Part shown: positions 36,354 to 44,708 of the stretch, one piece after another
How positions within the stretch are numbered: position 1 is the stretch's first letter
Layout of the letters: the number at the start of each line of letters is the position of its first letter
Origin: Dehalobacterium formicoaceticum
GTDB taxonomy: Bacteria > Bacillota > Dehalobacteriia > Dehalobacteriales > Dehalobacteriaceae
Direction: 5' to 3'
Assembly (NCBI RefSeq): GCF_002224645.1
Contig: NZ_CP022121.1
Span: 806,001-870,000, forward strand
Length of the DNA stretch: 64,000 nucleotides
The notes under the pieces: generated by a model
Seen by the model: the letters and a program-made list of their open reading frames with translations, nothing else
Databases searched by the model: none
Told to the model about the DNA's origin: nothing
Position numbers and translations under genes: made by a program

Positions 36354-37520
36354 ATGAAAAATTTTAGATTCAATATTGTAAAAATACTTGCAAGTGTTTT
36401 CATGTTTAGCAATTTGATTACTCCTGTTGCTATGGCAGATGTGCAGTCTAAAGGTGAATTTATCGAATTAGAATCTTTAGAACAGTTTAATCCGGCAATT
36501 CATGCTGATATTAATCTACCTAAAGAAGTTAATCAAGCACCAGACTTGATCCTTAAAACAAATCAAGGACAAGTACCTGTGTATCTATCTGATGAATTAA
36601 AAACTACCCAGGATATTGAGTCATATGATTTTCGGGTATTTTTGCAAGAAGCTCTCAAAAACCAACCTGCTGACAGTAAAGAAAAGTTTAATAGCTTAAA
36701 CAATGCATCAGAAGAATATGAGTTTGTATGTGTTGAAGATGAACAAACTCTTGCTTTTTATAACAATTCTGCAGGACAAGTGATGATGGAGGTTACATCA
36801 ACTGATCGATCTATTGATGTACATGCAGAACAACCTGCAATTATACCTTTAGCTACTAATGTTAATTTACCGGATGGTTATGGTGCCAGGGCTAGAACAT
36901 ATAGCAGTTCAGCAGATTATATTACAGCTGCATTAAGATCTGGTGCACCAAATTACAATGGTTCAGTTCCTGATAATGGTGAAGAAGATCCTGAAAGTAT
37001 TAATTTCTATAATTACCTTGGGTTCACAGTAGGTACCTTAGAAACAGATTTAGGTTTATTGTGGTCAAACACTTATCAAGGTTGGAAAATGTATGGCAAA
37101 GTAGTAGATGGATCTACTAAGTATTGGCATTATTTTCCTACTGCTACTACCACAAATCCTAACTTGGTTTATAAATCAACAGATGGTTATCCAACAACAC
37201 TAAGAGTAGATAAATACTATAACTATAATGGTAATAATAGATTAAAGATGGAATTGAGCGGTACTCAAACAAATATGAATTCTGGTACTAGTATTCTAAT
37301 TATGCCCAGAGGAACTACATCTAATGTTAAATATAAGTTGTTAACGACTATTGCTTCTAAAAGTGAATCAAATATTAAAACTGGCGCATCGATTTCTTCT
37401 AACTATAGAAATATTAAACTAGGTACATCAAACATAGGTTCTTTTGAAGCTTTAGAAACAGACAATGCTACATTAACTTATAATGGTTCTATATTATCTG
37501 CAAATGTAAAAAAAGAATAG
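36354..37520 (+). CDS. Secreted protein of unknown function
   Basis: The start is ATG 36354 behind TTGGAGGAAC; 388 residues. Signal peptide (hydrophobic stretch about 9-27, cleavage near 29 after MA). The N-terminal 150 residues look like a propeptide (EFIELESLEQFNPAIHADIN); the C-terminal part is beta-rich, with many Tyr, Asn, Thr and Ser and almost no Cys. It resembles in layout, not obviously in sequence, the secreted protein at 52239, which is also followed by a copper-amine-oxidase-like gene. No family recognised. Confidence 0.6.
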   Translation: MKNFRFNIVKILASVFMFSNLITPVAMADVQSKGEFIELESLEQFNPAIHADINLPKEVNQAPDLILKTNQGQVPVYLSDELKTTQDIESYDFRVFLQEALKNQPADSKEKFNSLNNASEEYEFVCVEDEQTLAFYNNSAGQVMMEVTSTDRSIDVHAEQPAIIPLATNVNLPDGYGARARTYSSSADYITAALRSGAPNYNGSVPDNGEEDPESINFYNYLGFTVGTLETDLGLLWSNTYQGWKMYGKVVDGSTKYWHYFPTATTTNPNLVYKSTDGYPTTLRVDKYYNYNGNNRLKMELSGTQTNMNSGTSILIMPRGTTSNVKYKLLTTIASKSESNIKTGASISSNYRNIKLGTSNIGSFEALETDNATLTYNGSILSANVKKE

Positions 37521-37527
37521 AAATGAG

Positions 37528-37840
37528 TATTCCGGAGCATTTTGCGCCAACTGTCCGGTTAGCGGGAGCCATCATTCCGGTCTGATAGGGTCCAGTATTC
37601 CGGAATAAGAGAACCAGTTTCAGCATTTATTCCACGGTTCTCTTGACAACGAGCCCCCACCGGCATGTTTTCAGGCATTAGGGGCATCTCCCATGCGAGC
37701 ATGGTTGATGCCTGGCGCATCAGCCTAACATACTGGAACTCGTTGTCAAGAGGCTTTCGCGTCATAAACGCTGGTTGGCTTTTCATACCGGACAGCTGGC
37801 TCCCGCAACACCGGAATCGTGGCTCCGTCGCATCGGTATA
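37528..37840. mobile_element. 313-bp non-autonomous element with IS21-like ends
   Basis: The ends are imperfect inverted repeats: TATTCCGGAGCATTTTGCGC on the left and, reading inward on the other strand, TATACCGATGCGACGGAGCC on the right. The left end has four spaced ATTCCGG or TGTCCGG boxes; the right end has two in opposite orientation. Such multiple internal end repeats are typical of the IS21 family. Inside, CTCTTGACAACGAG (37640-37653) is perfectly inverted at 37739-37752. There is no transposase gene. It separates the secreted protein gene from its downstream partner. Confidence 0.6.
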
Positions 37841-37872
37841 TTCATAGAAATATTGTAAAGGGGATGTGTTAC

Positions 37873-38946
37873 ATGTTAAATAAGTTAACCCGTCGATATT
37901 TAACAATAGTATTATTAATTGCTCTTTTTTGGGGAGGAAGGTTTTCTACTGATATAATAAATGCCATGGCTCAAACAACTGATATTCTTGTTGATGTTAA
38001 TGGAAGCACCGTATCTCTTGAGGCTGAACCATTTATTATTAATGACTATGCCATGTTACCTTTAAGAGACACTTTTAAGATTTTTGGTTGCGATCGTTTT
38101 GCTTGGGACGAAAATAATAAAACAGTTACCGCTATTAGTGGTGAATTAATTATTAAAATTAAAGTAGGCGATAAAACTGCTCAAATAGGCGGATTTAATG
38201 AGGAATTAGATCAATCGGCTATGTTAAAAAATGGTCGCGTTTATTTGCCAATTCGCTTTATGTCAAATACTTTTGACTCCTATATTAAATATGCTAATAG
38301 AAAGATAAATATTGTTCTACCATTCCTGTATAAAGATAGTCAGTGGTATGCAGCTAGTACATCCCTATCTAATAATCGCCTTGGAGATAGAGATCCGAAT
38401 AAAAAGGAATTAGTAAAGGATAACAACAAAGGAGTCAAAAAAATTGGTGATACCTTATATTACCAACTATATTTGCCAGGCTCACCTATTGGCAGCTATC
38501 ATTTGTATCAATTAAATAATAATGGGAAGTTTAAATATGTTTTAGATATGGAAGAGACGGTGCATGATTATAAAATTGATAAAAATATTTTATATTACCA
38601 ATATATTGGTTCACAACTAAATCCTAGCTTATCTATTATTACAAAAGCTAATTTAGCTGAAGAGCCAATAGAAAAACAAGATATAGGGCAAAAAAATTTC
38701 TCGTATGGTTCAAAGATAACTCTACAGAAAGATGCTCATGTGAACGATGTTACTTATATATCGGAGGGTAATAATTGGGAAATAAAACCCGAAGGATTGT
38801 ATGCAATAGGGTACAATAAAAATGCTATTGTAGAGCATTTAGTAAAAGACTTAACATTATTAGAAGAAACGTATGGCTATTATCTAATTGATATAGAAAC
38901 TAACGAGCATAAGATGGTTAGAAAACTTGACTTGGAGTATAATTAA
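37873..38946 (+). CDS. Secreted protein with copper-amine-oxidase-like N-terminal domain
   Basis: The start is ATG 37873 behind AAAGGGGATG; 357 residues. Signal peptide to about residue 34 (INAMAQ), then the stalk domain (about 37-150) with YAMLPLRDTFKIFGCDRFAW and RVYLPIRFMSNTFDS. The C-terminal 200 residues have Tyr- and Asn-rich strands (LYYQLYLPGSPIGSYHLYQL) and may be beta-propeller-like. The 313-bp element ends 32 bp before the start, so the native promoter may be displaced. Confidence 0.75.
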   Translation: MLNKLTRRYLTIVLLIALFWGGRFSTDIINAMAQTTDILVDVNGSTVSLEAEPFIINDYAMLPLRDTFKIFGCDRFAWDENNKTVTAISGELIIKIKVGDKTAQIGGFNEELDQSAMLKNGRVYLPIRFMSNTFDSYIKYANRKINIVLPFLYKDSQWYAASTSLSNNRLGDRDPNKKELVKDNNKGVKKIGDTLYYQLYLPGSPIGSYHLYQLNNNGKFKYVLDMEETVHDYKIDKNILYYQYIGSQLNPSLSIITKANLAEEPIEKQDIGQKNFSYGSKITLQKDAHVNDVTYISEGNNWEIKPEGLYAIGYNKNAIVEHLVKDLTLLEETYGYYLIDIETNEHKMVRKLDLEYN

Positions 38947-39212
38947 GAAATCCTACTGTTTTCTGCGGGATCTGCTGAAAAGAGAGTATTTATTTAGCTA
39001 TCTCGCATAATAGTCCAGTGTCAACTTTATTTTTTATATCAGCAGAGGCAGTAGCAGAGTTTATTATCGGTATATCAATTTTTTTGGGTTCGCAGGGCTT
39101 GGTTAATTTATTAAATAAGCTAAGGAGCACCGGTTTAGAAGCGGATGAAAGTATAAAGTGAGGGAGGGTTTTCTTCGAGAAATTGGTGGATGTAAAAATA
39201 ATTTCAATATGG

Positions 39213-39218
39213 TATAAT
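39213..39218 (+). promoter_or_regulatory. Extended -10 element of scfA
   Basis: TGGTATAAT with no good -35, 47 bp before the scfA start. Confidence 0.45.
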
Positions 39219-39264
39219 ATGTGCCGTGAAGAAAAGTTTGGCCTTACATAAAGGGGGAAAAATA

Positions 39265-39405
39265 ATGGCAAAACATATTAAGACGGTGCTGGCTGGGAAT
39301 TTAAAAAACACCGTGAAAGATGGAGGCTGCGGAGCCTGTCAGTCTTCTTGTCAATCGGCTTGTAAAACATCTTGCACAGTAGGAAATCAAGTTTGCGCAA
39401 AATAA
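39265..39405 (+). CDS. scfA: SCIFF precursor peptide (six cysteines in forty-five)
   Basis: 46 residues from ATG 39265 behind AAGGGGGAAA. It begins MAKHIKTVLAGNLKNTVKDG and contains six Cys in the last 25 residues (CGACQSSC, SACKTSC, VC), the SCIFF signature found in almost all Clostridia. The maturase gene downstream installs a Cys-to-Thr thioether link; the Thr between the fourth and fifth Cys (ACKTSCT) is a plausible acceptor. The peptide's cellular role is unknown. Confidence 0.95.
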   Translation: MAKHIKTVLAGNLKNTVKDGGCGACQSSCQSACKTSCTVGNQVCAK

Positions 39406-39412
39406 GTCAAAA

Positions 39413-39448
39413 GGGCCTTCACCCCATGGGGTAAGGCCTGATTTTTTG
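39413..39448 (+). terminator. Terminator between scfA and scfB
   Basis: GGCCTT-C-ACCCC, loop AT, GGGGT-AAGGCC, then a T6 run. It should leave far more peptide mRNA than maturase mRNA. Confidence 0.8.
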
Positions 39449-39567
39449 TGCTTTCAGAAAGTATTAGTTTTATAGGTAAAAGGGATGAGTGCGATTAAGG
39501 CTTCCGCCGGTTCCATAGGCGCGGCAGAAAGCTGGCTTTCTAAATAAGAAGGAATGGGGCTTAAAAG

Positions 39568-40941
39568 ATGGGACTGAAATTAAATATTATGGATACCCAT
39601 AAGTTTGAAATAGATGGGACAAAAATTCTGTTGGATGTAAACTCCGGATCGATTCATATTATCGATGACCCGGTCTGGGCTTTTCACGAGTTATTAATAA
39701 AAAGGCAAGGGGATCTTGAGCAGGCCGTGGAGGATTTCAAGGTAGAAGCAGGGGAGGTATTGGCTCAAGACATTAAAGAAGAATTTCAGGAGCTGATTGC
39801 CCAGGGACAATTATTTTCCCAGGATGAATATCGGGATAAATATTCAACGAATGATAGTTCGATCTTAAAATCATTATGTCTGAATGTCTCCCATGATTGC
39901 AACCTGAGGTGTGCTTACTGCTTTGCCGGGAGTGGCAATTTCGGTGGTCAACGGCTACTGATGTCTGTGGAGACCGGGAAAAAGGCTCTTGATTATCTCT
40001 TGAAACATTCTGGTAATCGTAAGCACTGCGAAGTAGACTTTTTTGGCGGAGAGCCTTTACTGAACATTGACGTGGTGAAGGAACTGATAGCCTATGGCAG
40101 AGAACAAGGAGAGAGATTGGGTAAGGAAATTAAATTTACTTTAACCACTAATGGTGTGGCATTGGATGAAAAGACCCAGGAGTATTTGAACCGGGAAGGG
40201 ATCAGTGTGGTATTAAGCCTGGATGGCCGCCGGGAAGTCAATGATCGGGTGCGTAAATTCCCCTCAGGAAAAGGCAGCTATGAGATCATCCATGATCATT
40301 TCAAAAAGTTCGTGGAGAGCCGTAACCATGAAAATTATTATCTTAGGGGTACTTTTACCGGCTGGAATAAGGACTTTTTCCAGGATGCCCGCCATCTGGT
40401 GGAAGAAGGATATCGGATTATTTCCCTGGAGCCGGTGGTGACGGCGCCGGAGGATGAATATGCATTAAAAGAGACAGATCTACCGGTCTTAAAAGAAGAA
40501 TATTTTAAGCTGGCTCGTTATTACCGCCAAAGAAAAGCAGCGGGCAAGCCTTTTCAGTTTTTTCACTTTAACCTTGATTTAACCCATGGTCCGTGCTTGC
40601 CAAAACGACTTTCCGGGTGCGGCGCCGGTTATGAATACCTGGTGGTGACTCCCGAGGGAGATTTTTATCCTTGTCATCAATTTGTGGGACGGGAAGAGTA
40701 TAAAATGGGCTCTTTGGAAGTAGAAGAAGTAGATCAGGAAATAGGACGGAGGTTCCGGGAAGCCCATATTTATCATAAACCGGCTTGCCGGGAATGCTGG
40801 GCCAGATTTTATTGCAGCGGCGGCTGTCATGCCAATGCGGACGCCGCCAATCATAATATCCTGGAACCATATCAATTAGGCTGTGAATTGGAGAAAATAC
40901 GTCTGGAATGTGCCATTTGGCTCCAGGTCATAGATTCATGA
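39568..40941 (+). CDS. scfB: Thioether cross-link-forming SCIFF peptide maturase (radical SAM/SPASM)
   Basis: 457 residues. An N-terminal peptide-recognition (RRE-like) region of about 85 residues, the radical SAM cluster CNLRCAYC near residue 111, GGEPLLN and the LTTNG segment, then a SPASM domain with C-terminal cysteines (SGCGAGYEYLVVTPEGDFYP and the final Cys-rich ECWARFYCSGGCHANAD). It acts on the ScfA peptide encoded immediately upstream. Confidence 0.95.
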   Translation: MGLKLNIMDTHKFEIDGTKILLDVNSGSIHIIDDPVWAFHELLIKRQGDLEQAVEDFKVEAGEVLAQDIKEEFQELIAQGQLFSQDEYRDKYSTNDSSILKSLCLNVSHDCNLRCAYCFAGSGNFGGQRLLMSVETGKKALDYLLKHSGNRKHCEVDFFGGEPLLNIDVVKELIAYGREQGERLGKEIKFTLTTNGVALDEKTQEYLNREGISVVLSLDGRREVNDRVRKFPSGKGSYEIIHDHFKKFVESRNHENYYLRGTFTGWNKDFFQDARHLVEEGYRIISLEPVVTAPEDEYALKETDLPVLKEEYFKLARYYRQRKAAGKPFQFFHFNLDLTHGPCLPKRLSGCGAGYEYLVVTPEGDFYPCHQFVGREEYKMGSLEVEEVDQEIGRRFREAHIYHKPACRECWARFYCSGGCHANADAANHNILEPYQLGCELEKIRLECAIWLQVIDS

Positions 40942-41074
40942 TAGATATGTAACCAATTTCTGCATTTACCTCATGTGAAAATTATGGTATACTGGTTGAG
41001 GTGTTTTTAAAAAAGGGAATACAGGAGGATTTTAGCTCAGGATTCTCAAAATAAGGCTGCGAATGGAGGAAGGA

Positions 41075-42487
41075 ATGTATACTTTTTCAAAAGAAGATTT
41101 GCAGCAAAACCAACCTCAAAAGCGTAGATTAGCCTGGAATGTTTTTTTTGGTGGAAAGAAAAAATCCGTTCTTAGTATTGGGTTAATAGCACTGGTTTTG
41201 TTGGCAGGAACAGGAATAGGGTTAATGCAAGGCAGTAAGACCTATGCCTTGGTGGTAAACGGCAAAGAGACCTTGGTATTTGACAGTAAGGTTCAAGCCG
41301 AGCAGGCAGTTCAGACATTTTTGAATCAGAAATCCCAGGAGATGGGGAAAGCTGTAACGACAGAGGACGTCATCGAAATTTTGGAAACAGAGGATAAAGC
41401 AAAATCCCCTTCGACAGAGGAAGATGTCAAACAGTCCTTGGTTCGGGCATTGAACATTCTGGTGCCTGGGGCCGCAGTCGTAATTAACGGTGAGGAAAAA
41501 ATCTTTCTGGAAGACCAGGAACTTGGGGAGAAGCTGATTTCGACGGTGAAGGAGCAATACACACCTAGGAAAGAGGATTTAAAGGTTGTAAAAGTTGATC
41601 TTAAAGAAAAGGTTGAAATTGTAGAAAAAGAAGTACCTGTGAAAGAAATTGCCACCAAAGATCAAGCCTATCATATTTTGACCACCGGTGCGGAGAAAAT
41701 GATCACACATACGGTGGAATCCGGTGAGTCCCTGTGGTCCATAGCCATGGATAATGGAATGGAACCTGAGGAACTGGAAAAGGCGAATCCCCAAATGACG
41801 GGAAATAAACTTCAGATTGGGACAGAGGTTAATCTCGTTAAAATGGAACCTATGGTTCATGTGACAGCAGTAGCTGAGTTTTCAGAAATAAAGCCTGTTC
41901 CCTTTGAAGTGAAAGTGGAAAAGGACGATAGTATGCCGCGAGGCAAACAAAAGGTGACGCAAGAAGGTAAAGAAGGTCAAAAAGAATTTACCTATTTGCT
42001 GGTTCAAGAAAACGGTGAGCAGGTTGGCAAGCAATTTGTAAATGGCGTTGTACTTGCCAAACCGGTGAATAAGATTGTGGTACAAGGCACGAAAATGGTT
42101 CTTGCTTCCCGGGGAAGCGGAGGTTCCTTAAAATGGCCCTTGAACGGTCCCATTACCTCCCGCTTTGGCAATCGAAGGCTGGGTTATCATACCGGTTTAG
42201 ATATTAACGGCGATACAGGTGATCCGGTTCGGGCTGCGGAGGCAGGTAAGGTTACATATGCAGGTTGGGATGGTAGTTACGGAAAAATTGTTCGGATTAG
42301 TCACGGCAATGGTGCTGAGACCTGGTATGCTCATCTCTCCGCTTTTGAAGTCGGTGTAGGAGATGAAGTGGATCAGGGGGATTTAATCGCCAAAGTGGGC
42401 AATACCGGAAGAAGCACAGGATCTCATCTTCATTTTGAGGTCAGATCCAACGGTAATGCGTTAAATCCGCTGAATTATTTGAATTAA
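41075..42487 (+). CDS. M23 peptidase with LysM and G5 domains
   Basis: A cell-wall hydrolase, probably membrane-anchored. The start is taken as ATG 41075, 5 nt after GGAGG; ATG 41063 is possible. Membrane segment about 35-53; LysM domain near 215-260 (HTVESGESLWSIAMDNGMEP); G5-type domain near 270-345; C-terminal M23 domain with HTGLDINGDTGDPVRAAEAG, HGNGAETWYAHLS and HLHFEV, where the zinc-binding His and Asp are intact. Confidence 0.92.
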   Translation: MYTFSKEDLQQNQPQKRRLAWNVFFGGKKKSVLSIGLIALVLLAGTGIGLMQGSKTYALVVNGKETLVFDSKVQAEQAVQTFLNQKSQEMGKAVTTEDVIEILETEDKAKSPSTEEDVKQSLVRALNILVPGAAVVINGEEKIFLEDQELGEKLISTVKEQYTPRKEDLKVVKVDLKEKVEIVEKEVPVKEIATKDQAYHILTTGAEKMITHTVESGESLWSIAMDNGMEPEELEKANPQMTGNKLQIGTEVNLVKMEPMVHVTAVAEFSEIKPVPFEVKVEKDDSMPRGKQKVTQEGKEGQKEFTYLLVQENGEQVGKQFVNGVVLAKPVNKIVVQGTKMVLASRGSGGSLKWPLNGPITSRFGNRRLGYHTGLDINGDTGDPVRAAEAGKVTYAGWDGSYGKIVRISHGNGAETWYAHLSAFEVGVGDEVDQGDLIAKVGNTGRSTGSHLHFEVRSNGNALNPLNYLN

Positions 42488-42503
42488 AAAGAAAATTTTT
42501 GAC

Positions 42504-42531
42504 GAGCCGGATTAAATCATTCGGCTCTTTA
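42504..42531 (+). terminator. Terminator of M23 peptidase gene
   Basis: GAGCCGGA, loop, TTCGGCTC, then TTTATTTATTTTTT. Confidence 0.8.
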
Positions 42532-42656
42532 TTTATTTTTTACATAAAATTATCAAGATTCAGGAAAAATATCAGGCGGAGGCTTGAAAAACAGGAGAGA
42601 ATATTACATAATAAAAGTAACAAATACTCCTGTAGGGTATATAAGGAGGAACGGAA

Positions 42657-43049
42657 ATGGATTTAAAGAATGCAAAAACCATTGCGGTGGTAGGGCTTTC
42701 GCCAGACCCGACTAAAGCCAGCCATCGGGTAGCAAAATACATGCAAGGAAAAGGATACGATATCATTCCTATTAACCCAACGGTGCAAGAGGTGTTGGGC
42801 GCCACAAGCTATCCGGATCTAATGTCCCTGCCCGCCGGTATTTCCATAGATATTGTGAATATTTTCCGAAAATCTTCCGCTGTAGTCCCTATTGTGGAGC
42901 AAGCCATAAAAAGACGGGCCAAGATGATTTGGATGCAGGAAGATGTCGTCAATGAAGATGCAAAGAAGATGGCAGAAGAAGCCGGATTGGATGTCGAAAT
43001 GGACTCTTGTATTATGAAGGTCCATCTTTGTCAGAAAGGGAGGGACTGA
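42657..43049 (+). CDS. CoA-binding domain protein (YccU-like)
   Basis: 130 residues, ATG 42657 behind AAGGAGGAAC. A single Rossmann CoA-binding domain with TIAVVGLSPDPTKASHRVAK and IIPINPTVQEVLG, matching the short YccU/CoA-binding_2 family. Its TGA is 1 bp before the next gene, so it is cotranslated with a flavoprotein. Function unknown. Confidence 0.87.
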   Translation: MDLKNAKTIAVVGLSPDPTKASHRVAKYMQGKGYDIIPINPTVQEVLGATSYPDLMSLPAGISIDIVNIFRKSSAVVPIVEQAIKRRAKMIWMQEDVVNEDAKKMAEEAGLDVEMDSCIMKVHLCQKGRD

Positions 43050-43050
43050 A

Positions 43051-43971
43051 TTGAGATATGATTTAATCGTGATCGGGGGAGGCCCGGCAGGTTTGACGGC
43101 CGGTCTCTACGGTGCCCGGGGAGGCTTGAAAACTTTGATTCTGGAAAAGGCGATGCCGGGCGGGCAGGCAGCCATGACGGAGTTCATTGAGAATTACCCC
43201 GGTTATCCCGAAGGGGTGCAAGGCCCTGAATTGATGATGAGTTTTATGGAACAAGCCTTGCGGTTCGGCGTAGACTTTAAAACGGAGGAAGTAACCAAGG
43301 TGAATTTCTCCGCAAAAGAAAAGTTGATTGAAACTGAACAAGGAAAATATGAATCTCCTGCTGTGATCATTGCTACCGGATCCCGGCCCCGCTTTCTGGA
43401 GGTGCAGGGTGAAAAAGATTTTACCGGGCGGGGTGTTTCTTATTGTGCTACCTGTGATGGAGCATTTTTTCGGGATAAAAAGGTGCTGGTTGCAGGGGGA
43501 GGGGACGCGGCCTTGGAAGAGGCTATGTTCTTAACCAAATATGCCCGGGAAGTGATTCTTGTGCATCGGAGAGATCAGTTGCGTGCAGCCAAAATCCTTC
43601 AGGAGCGGGCCCGAAAATATGACAAGCTCCATTTTCTTTTGGATTCGGTAATTGAAGAAATTCGTGGTGGCACCCAGGGTGTGGAAGAGGTTGTCATCCG
43701 CAACGTTAAGAATGATAACGTTCAGACGGAGGCTGCGGACGGCGTTTTTGTTTTTATCGGAAATTTGCCCAATACGGCTTTTCTCAAGGATATCCTTGAT
43801 TTAACAGGTGAGGGCTATATTAAGACGAAGGAGTTGCTGATGACCTCTATACCGGGCGTATTTGCTGCTGGGGATGTGCGGGATAAATTCTTGCGTCAGG
43901 TTAGTACGGCAGTGGGGGATGGAGCGGAAGCAGCCATGGCAGCAGAACGCTACATTAGCGAATTGGATTAA
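43051..43971 (+). CDS. trxB: Thioredoxin reductase family flavoprotein
   Basis: TTG start at 43051 behind GGGAGGGA. FAD motif GGGPAGLTAGLYGARGG, redox-active CATCDG near residue 133, NADPH motif GGGDAALEEAMFL and the C-terminal FAAGDVRDKFLRQVSTAVGDG. 306 residues. The active site is that of thioredoxin reductase, but no thioredoxin gene is adjacent and the pair with a CoA-binding protein is unusual, so another disulfide substrate cannot be excluded. Confidence 0.9.
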   Translation: MRYDLIVIGGGPAGLTAGLYGARGGLKTLILEKAMPGGQAAMTEFIENYPGYPEGVQGPELMMSFMEQALRFGVDFKTEEVTKVNFSAKEKLIETEQGKYESPAVIIATGSRPRFLEVQGEKDFTGRGVSYCATCDGAFFRDKKVLVAGGGDAALEEAMFLTKYAREVILVHRRDQLRAAKILQERARKYDKLHFLLDSVIEEIRGGTQGVEEVVIRNVKNDNVQTEAADGVFVFIGNLPNTAFLKDILDLTGEGYIKTKELLMTSIPGVFAAGDVRDKFLRQVSTAVGDGAEAAMAAERYISELD

Positions 43972-44070
43972 ACATAAACAGAGTCCTTGTCATCAGGTGG
44001 AGTTTTTATTCCATATGATTTTTGGAAATAGATATCCTGATAAATTAAATCGGTAAAGGAGGTGAAAAAA

Positions 44071-44307
44071 ATGTGTGAAGGATGCGGATGCCACAGCGGC
44101 ATTGATACTGTAGTACTAAAGGTGGAAGGTATGAGCTGCGGCCATTGCAAGAGTGCAGTAGAAAAGGAAGTAAAAGCACTTCCCGGTGTTAGTTCTGCGG
44201 AGGTAACCTTAGAGGACAGTACTGTAACCATTAATTTTGATACCCATGTCGTCGATCTGGATAAGATTAAAAATGCGATTATTGAAGCCGGCTATCAAGT
44301 AGGTTAG
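44071..44307 (+). CDS. CopZ-like heavy-metal-associated domain protein
   Basis: The start is ATG 44071 behind AAAGGAGGTG; 78 residues. A HMA fold with GMSCGHCKSAVEKEVKALPG, the metal site being CGHC. The N-terminus has an added Cys-rich MCEGCGCHSG that could be a second metal site. No copper ATPase gene is next to it. Confidence 0.88.
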   Translation: MCEGCGCHSGIDTVVLKVEGMSCGHCKSAVEKEVKALPGVSSAEVTLEDSTVTINFDTHVVDLDKIKNAIIEAGYQVG

Positions 44308-44391
44308 TCAATTGGATTTCCTATAAGGTGAAATTGCATAAAATCTGTCAAGTTCGTTTATGCTAAAAGGGATCTTGAAGGAGGCGATATT

Positions 44392-44565
44392 TTGGCTTAT
44401 CGAATTAGTGAAGAGTGTATTGCTTGCGGAGCATGTGCCCCGGAGTGCCCCGTTGAGGTAATCAGCGAAGGGGAAGACATTTATGTGATTGACGAAGAAG
44501 GATGTATTGACTGCGGCAATTGTGCTGAGGTATGCCCTGTAGGGGCGCCGCATGAAGTGAGTTGA
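44392..44565 (+). CDS. 2[4Fe-4S] ferredoxin
   Basis: 57 residues, TTG start at 44392 behind GAAGGAGGCG. Two CxxCxxCxxxCP clusters: CIACGACAPECP and CIDCGNCAEVCP, as in clostridial ferredoxins. A low-potential electron carrier for anaerobic metabolism. Followed directly by a terminator. Confidence 0.95.
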   Translation: MAYRISEECIACGACAPECPVEVISEGEDIYVIDEEGCIDCGNCAEVCPVGAPHEVS

Positions 44566-44592
44566 AAGAACCTGAAAAGGTTCTTTTTTTTT
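44566..44592 (+). terminator. Terminator of ferredoxin gene
   Basis: AAGAACC, loop TGAAAA, GGTTCTT, T9. Confidence 0.85.
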
Positions 44593-44708
44593 GAAAAATT
44601 TTAAATTAACAAGATATTTACCTATCATTAATTCCATTTTAATGTCGTAAGCTTATAATATAACAATTAGGAAGAAGCAAAAATTCACTTTTAGGAGCGA
44701 TAAAAAAA

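Noticed and set aside
37559-37906. 115-residue minus-strand ORF
   Set aside because: It lies within the inverted-repeat element and crosses its right end; no family match or start signal.
39018-39161. Possible 47-residue membrane protein (GTG start) before scfA
   Set aside because: A hydrophobic frame ending LRSTGLEADESIK is open, but it has no ribosome site and no recognisable family; it could be a gene remnant.
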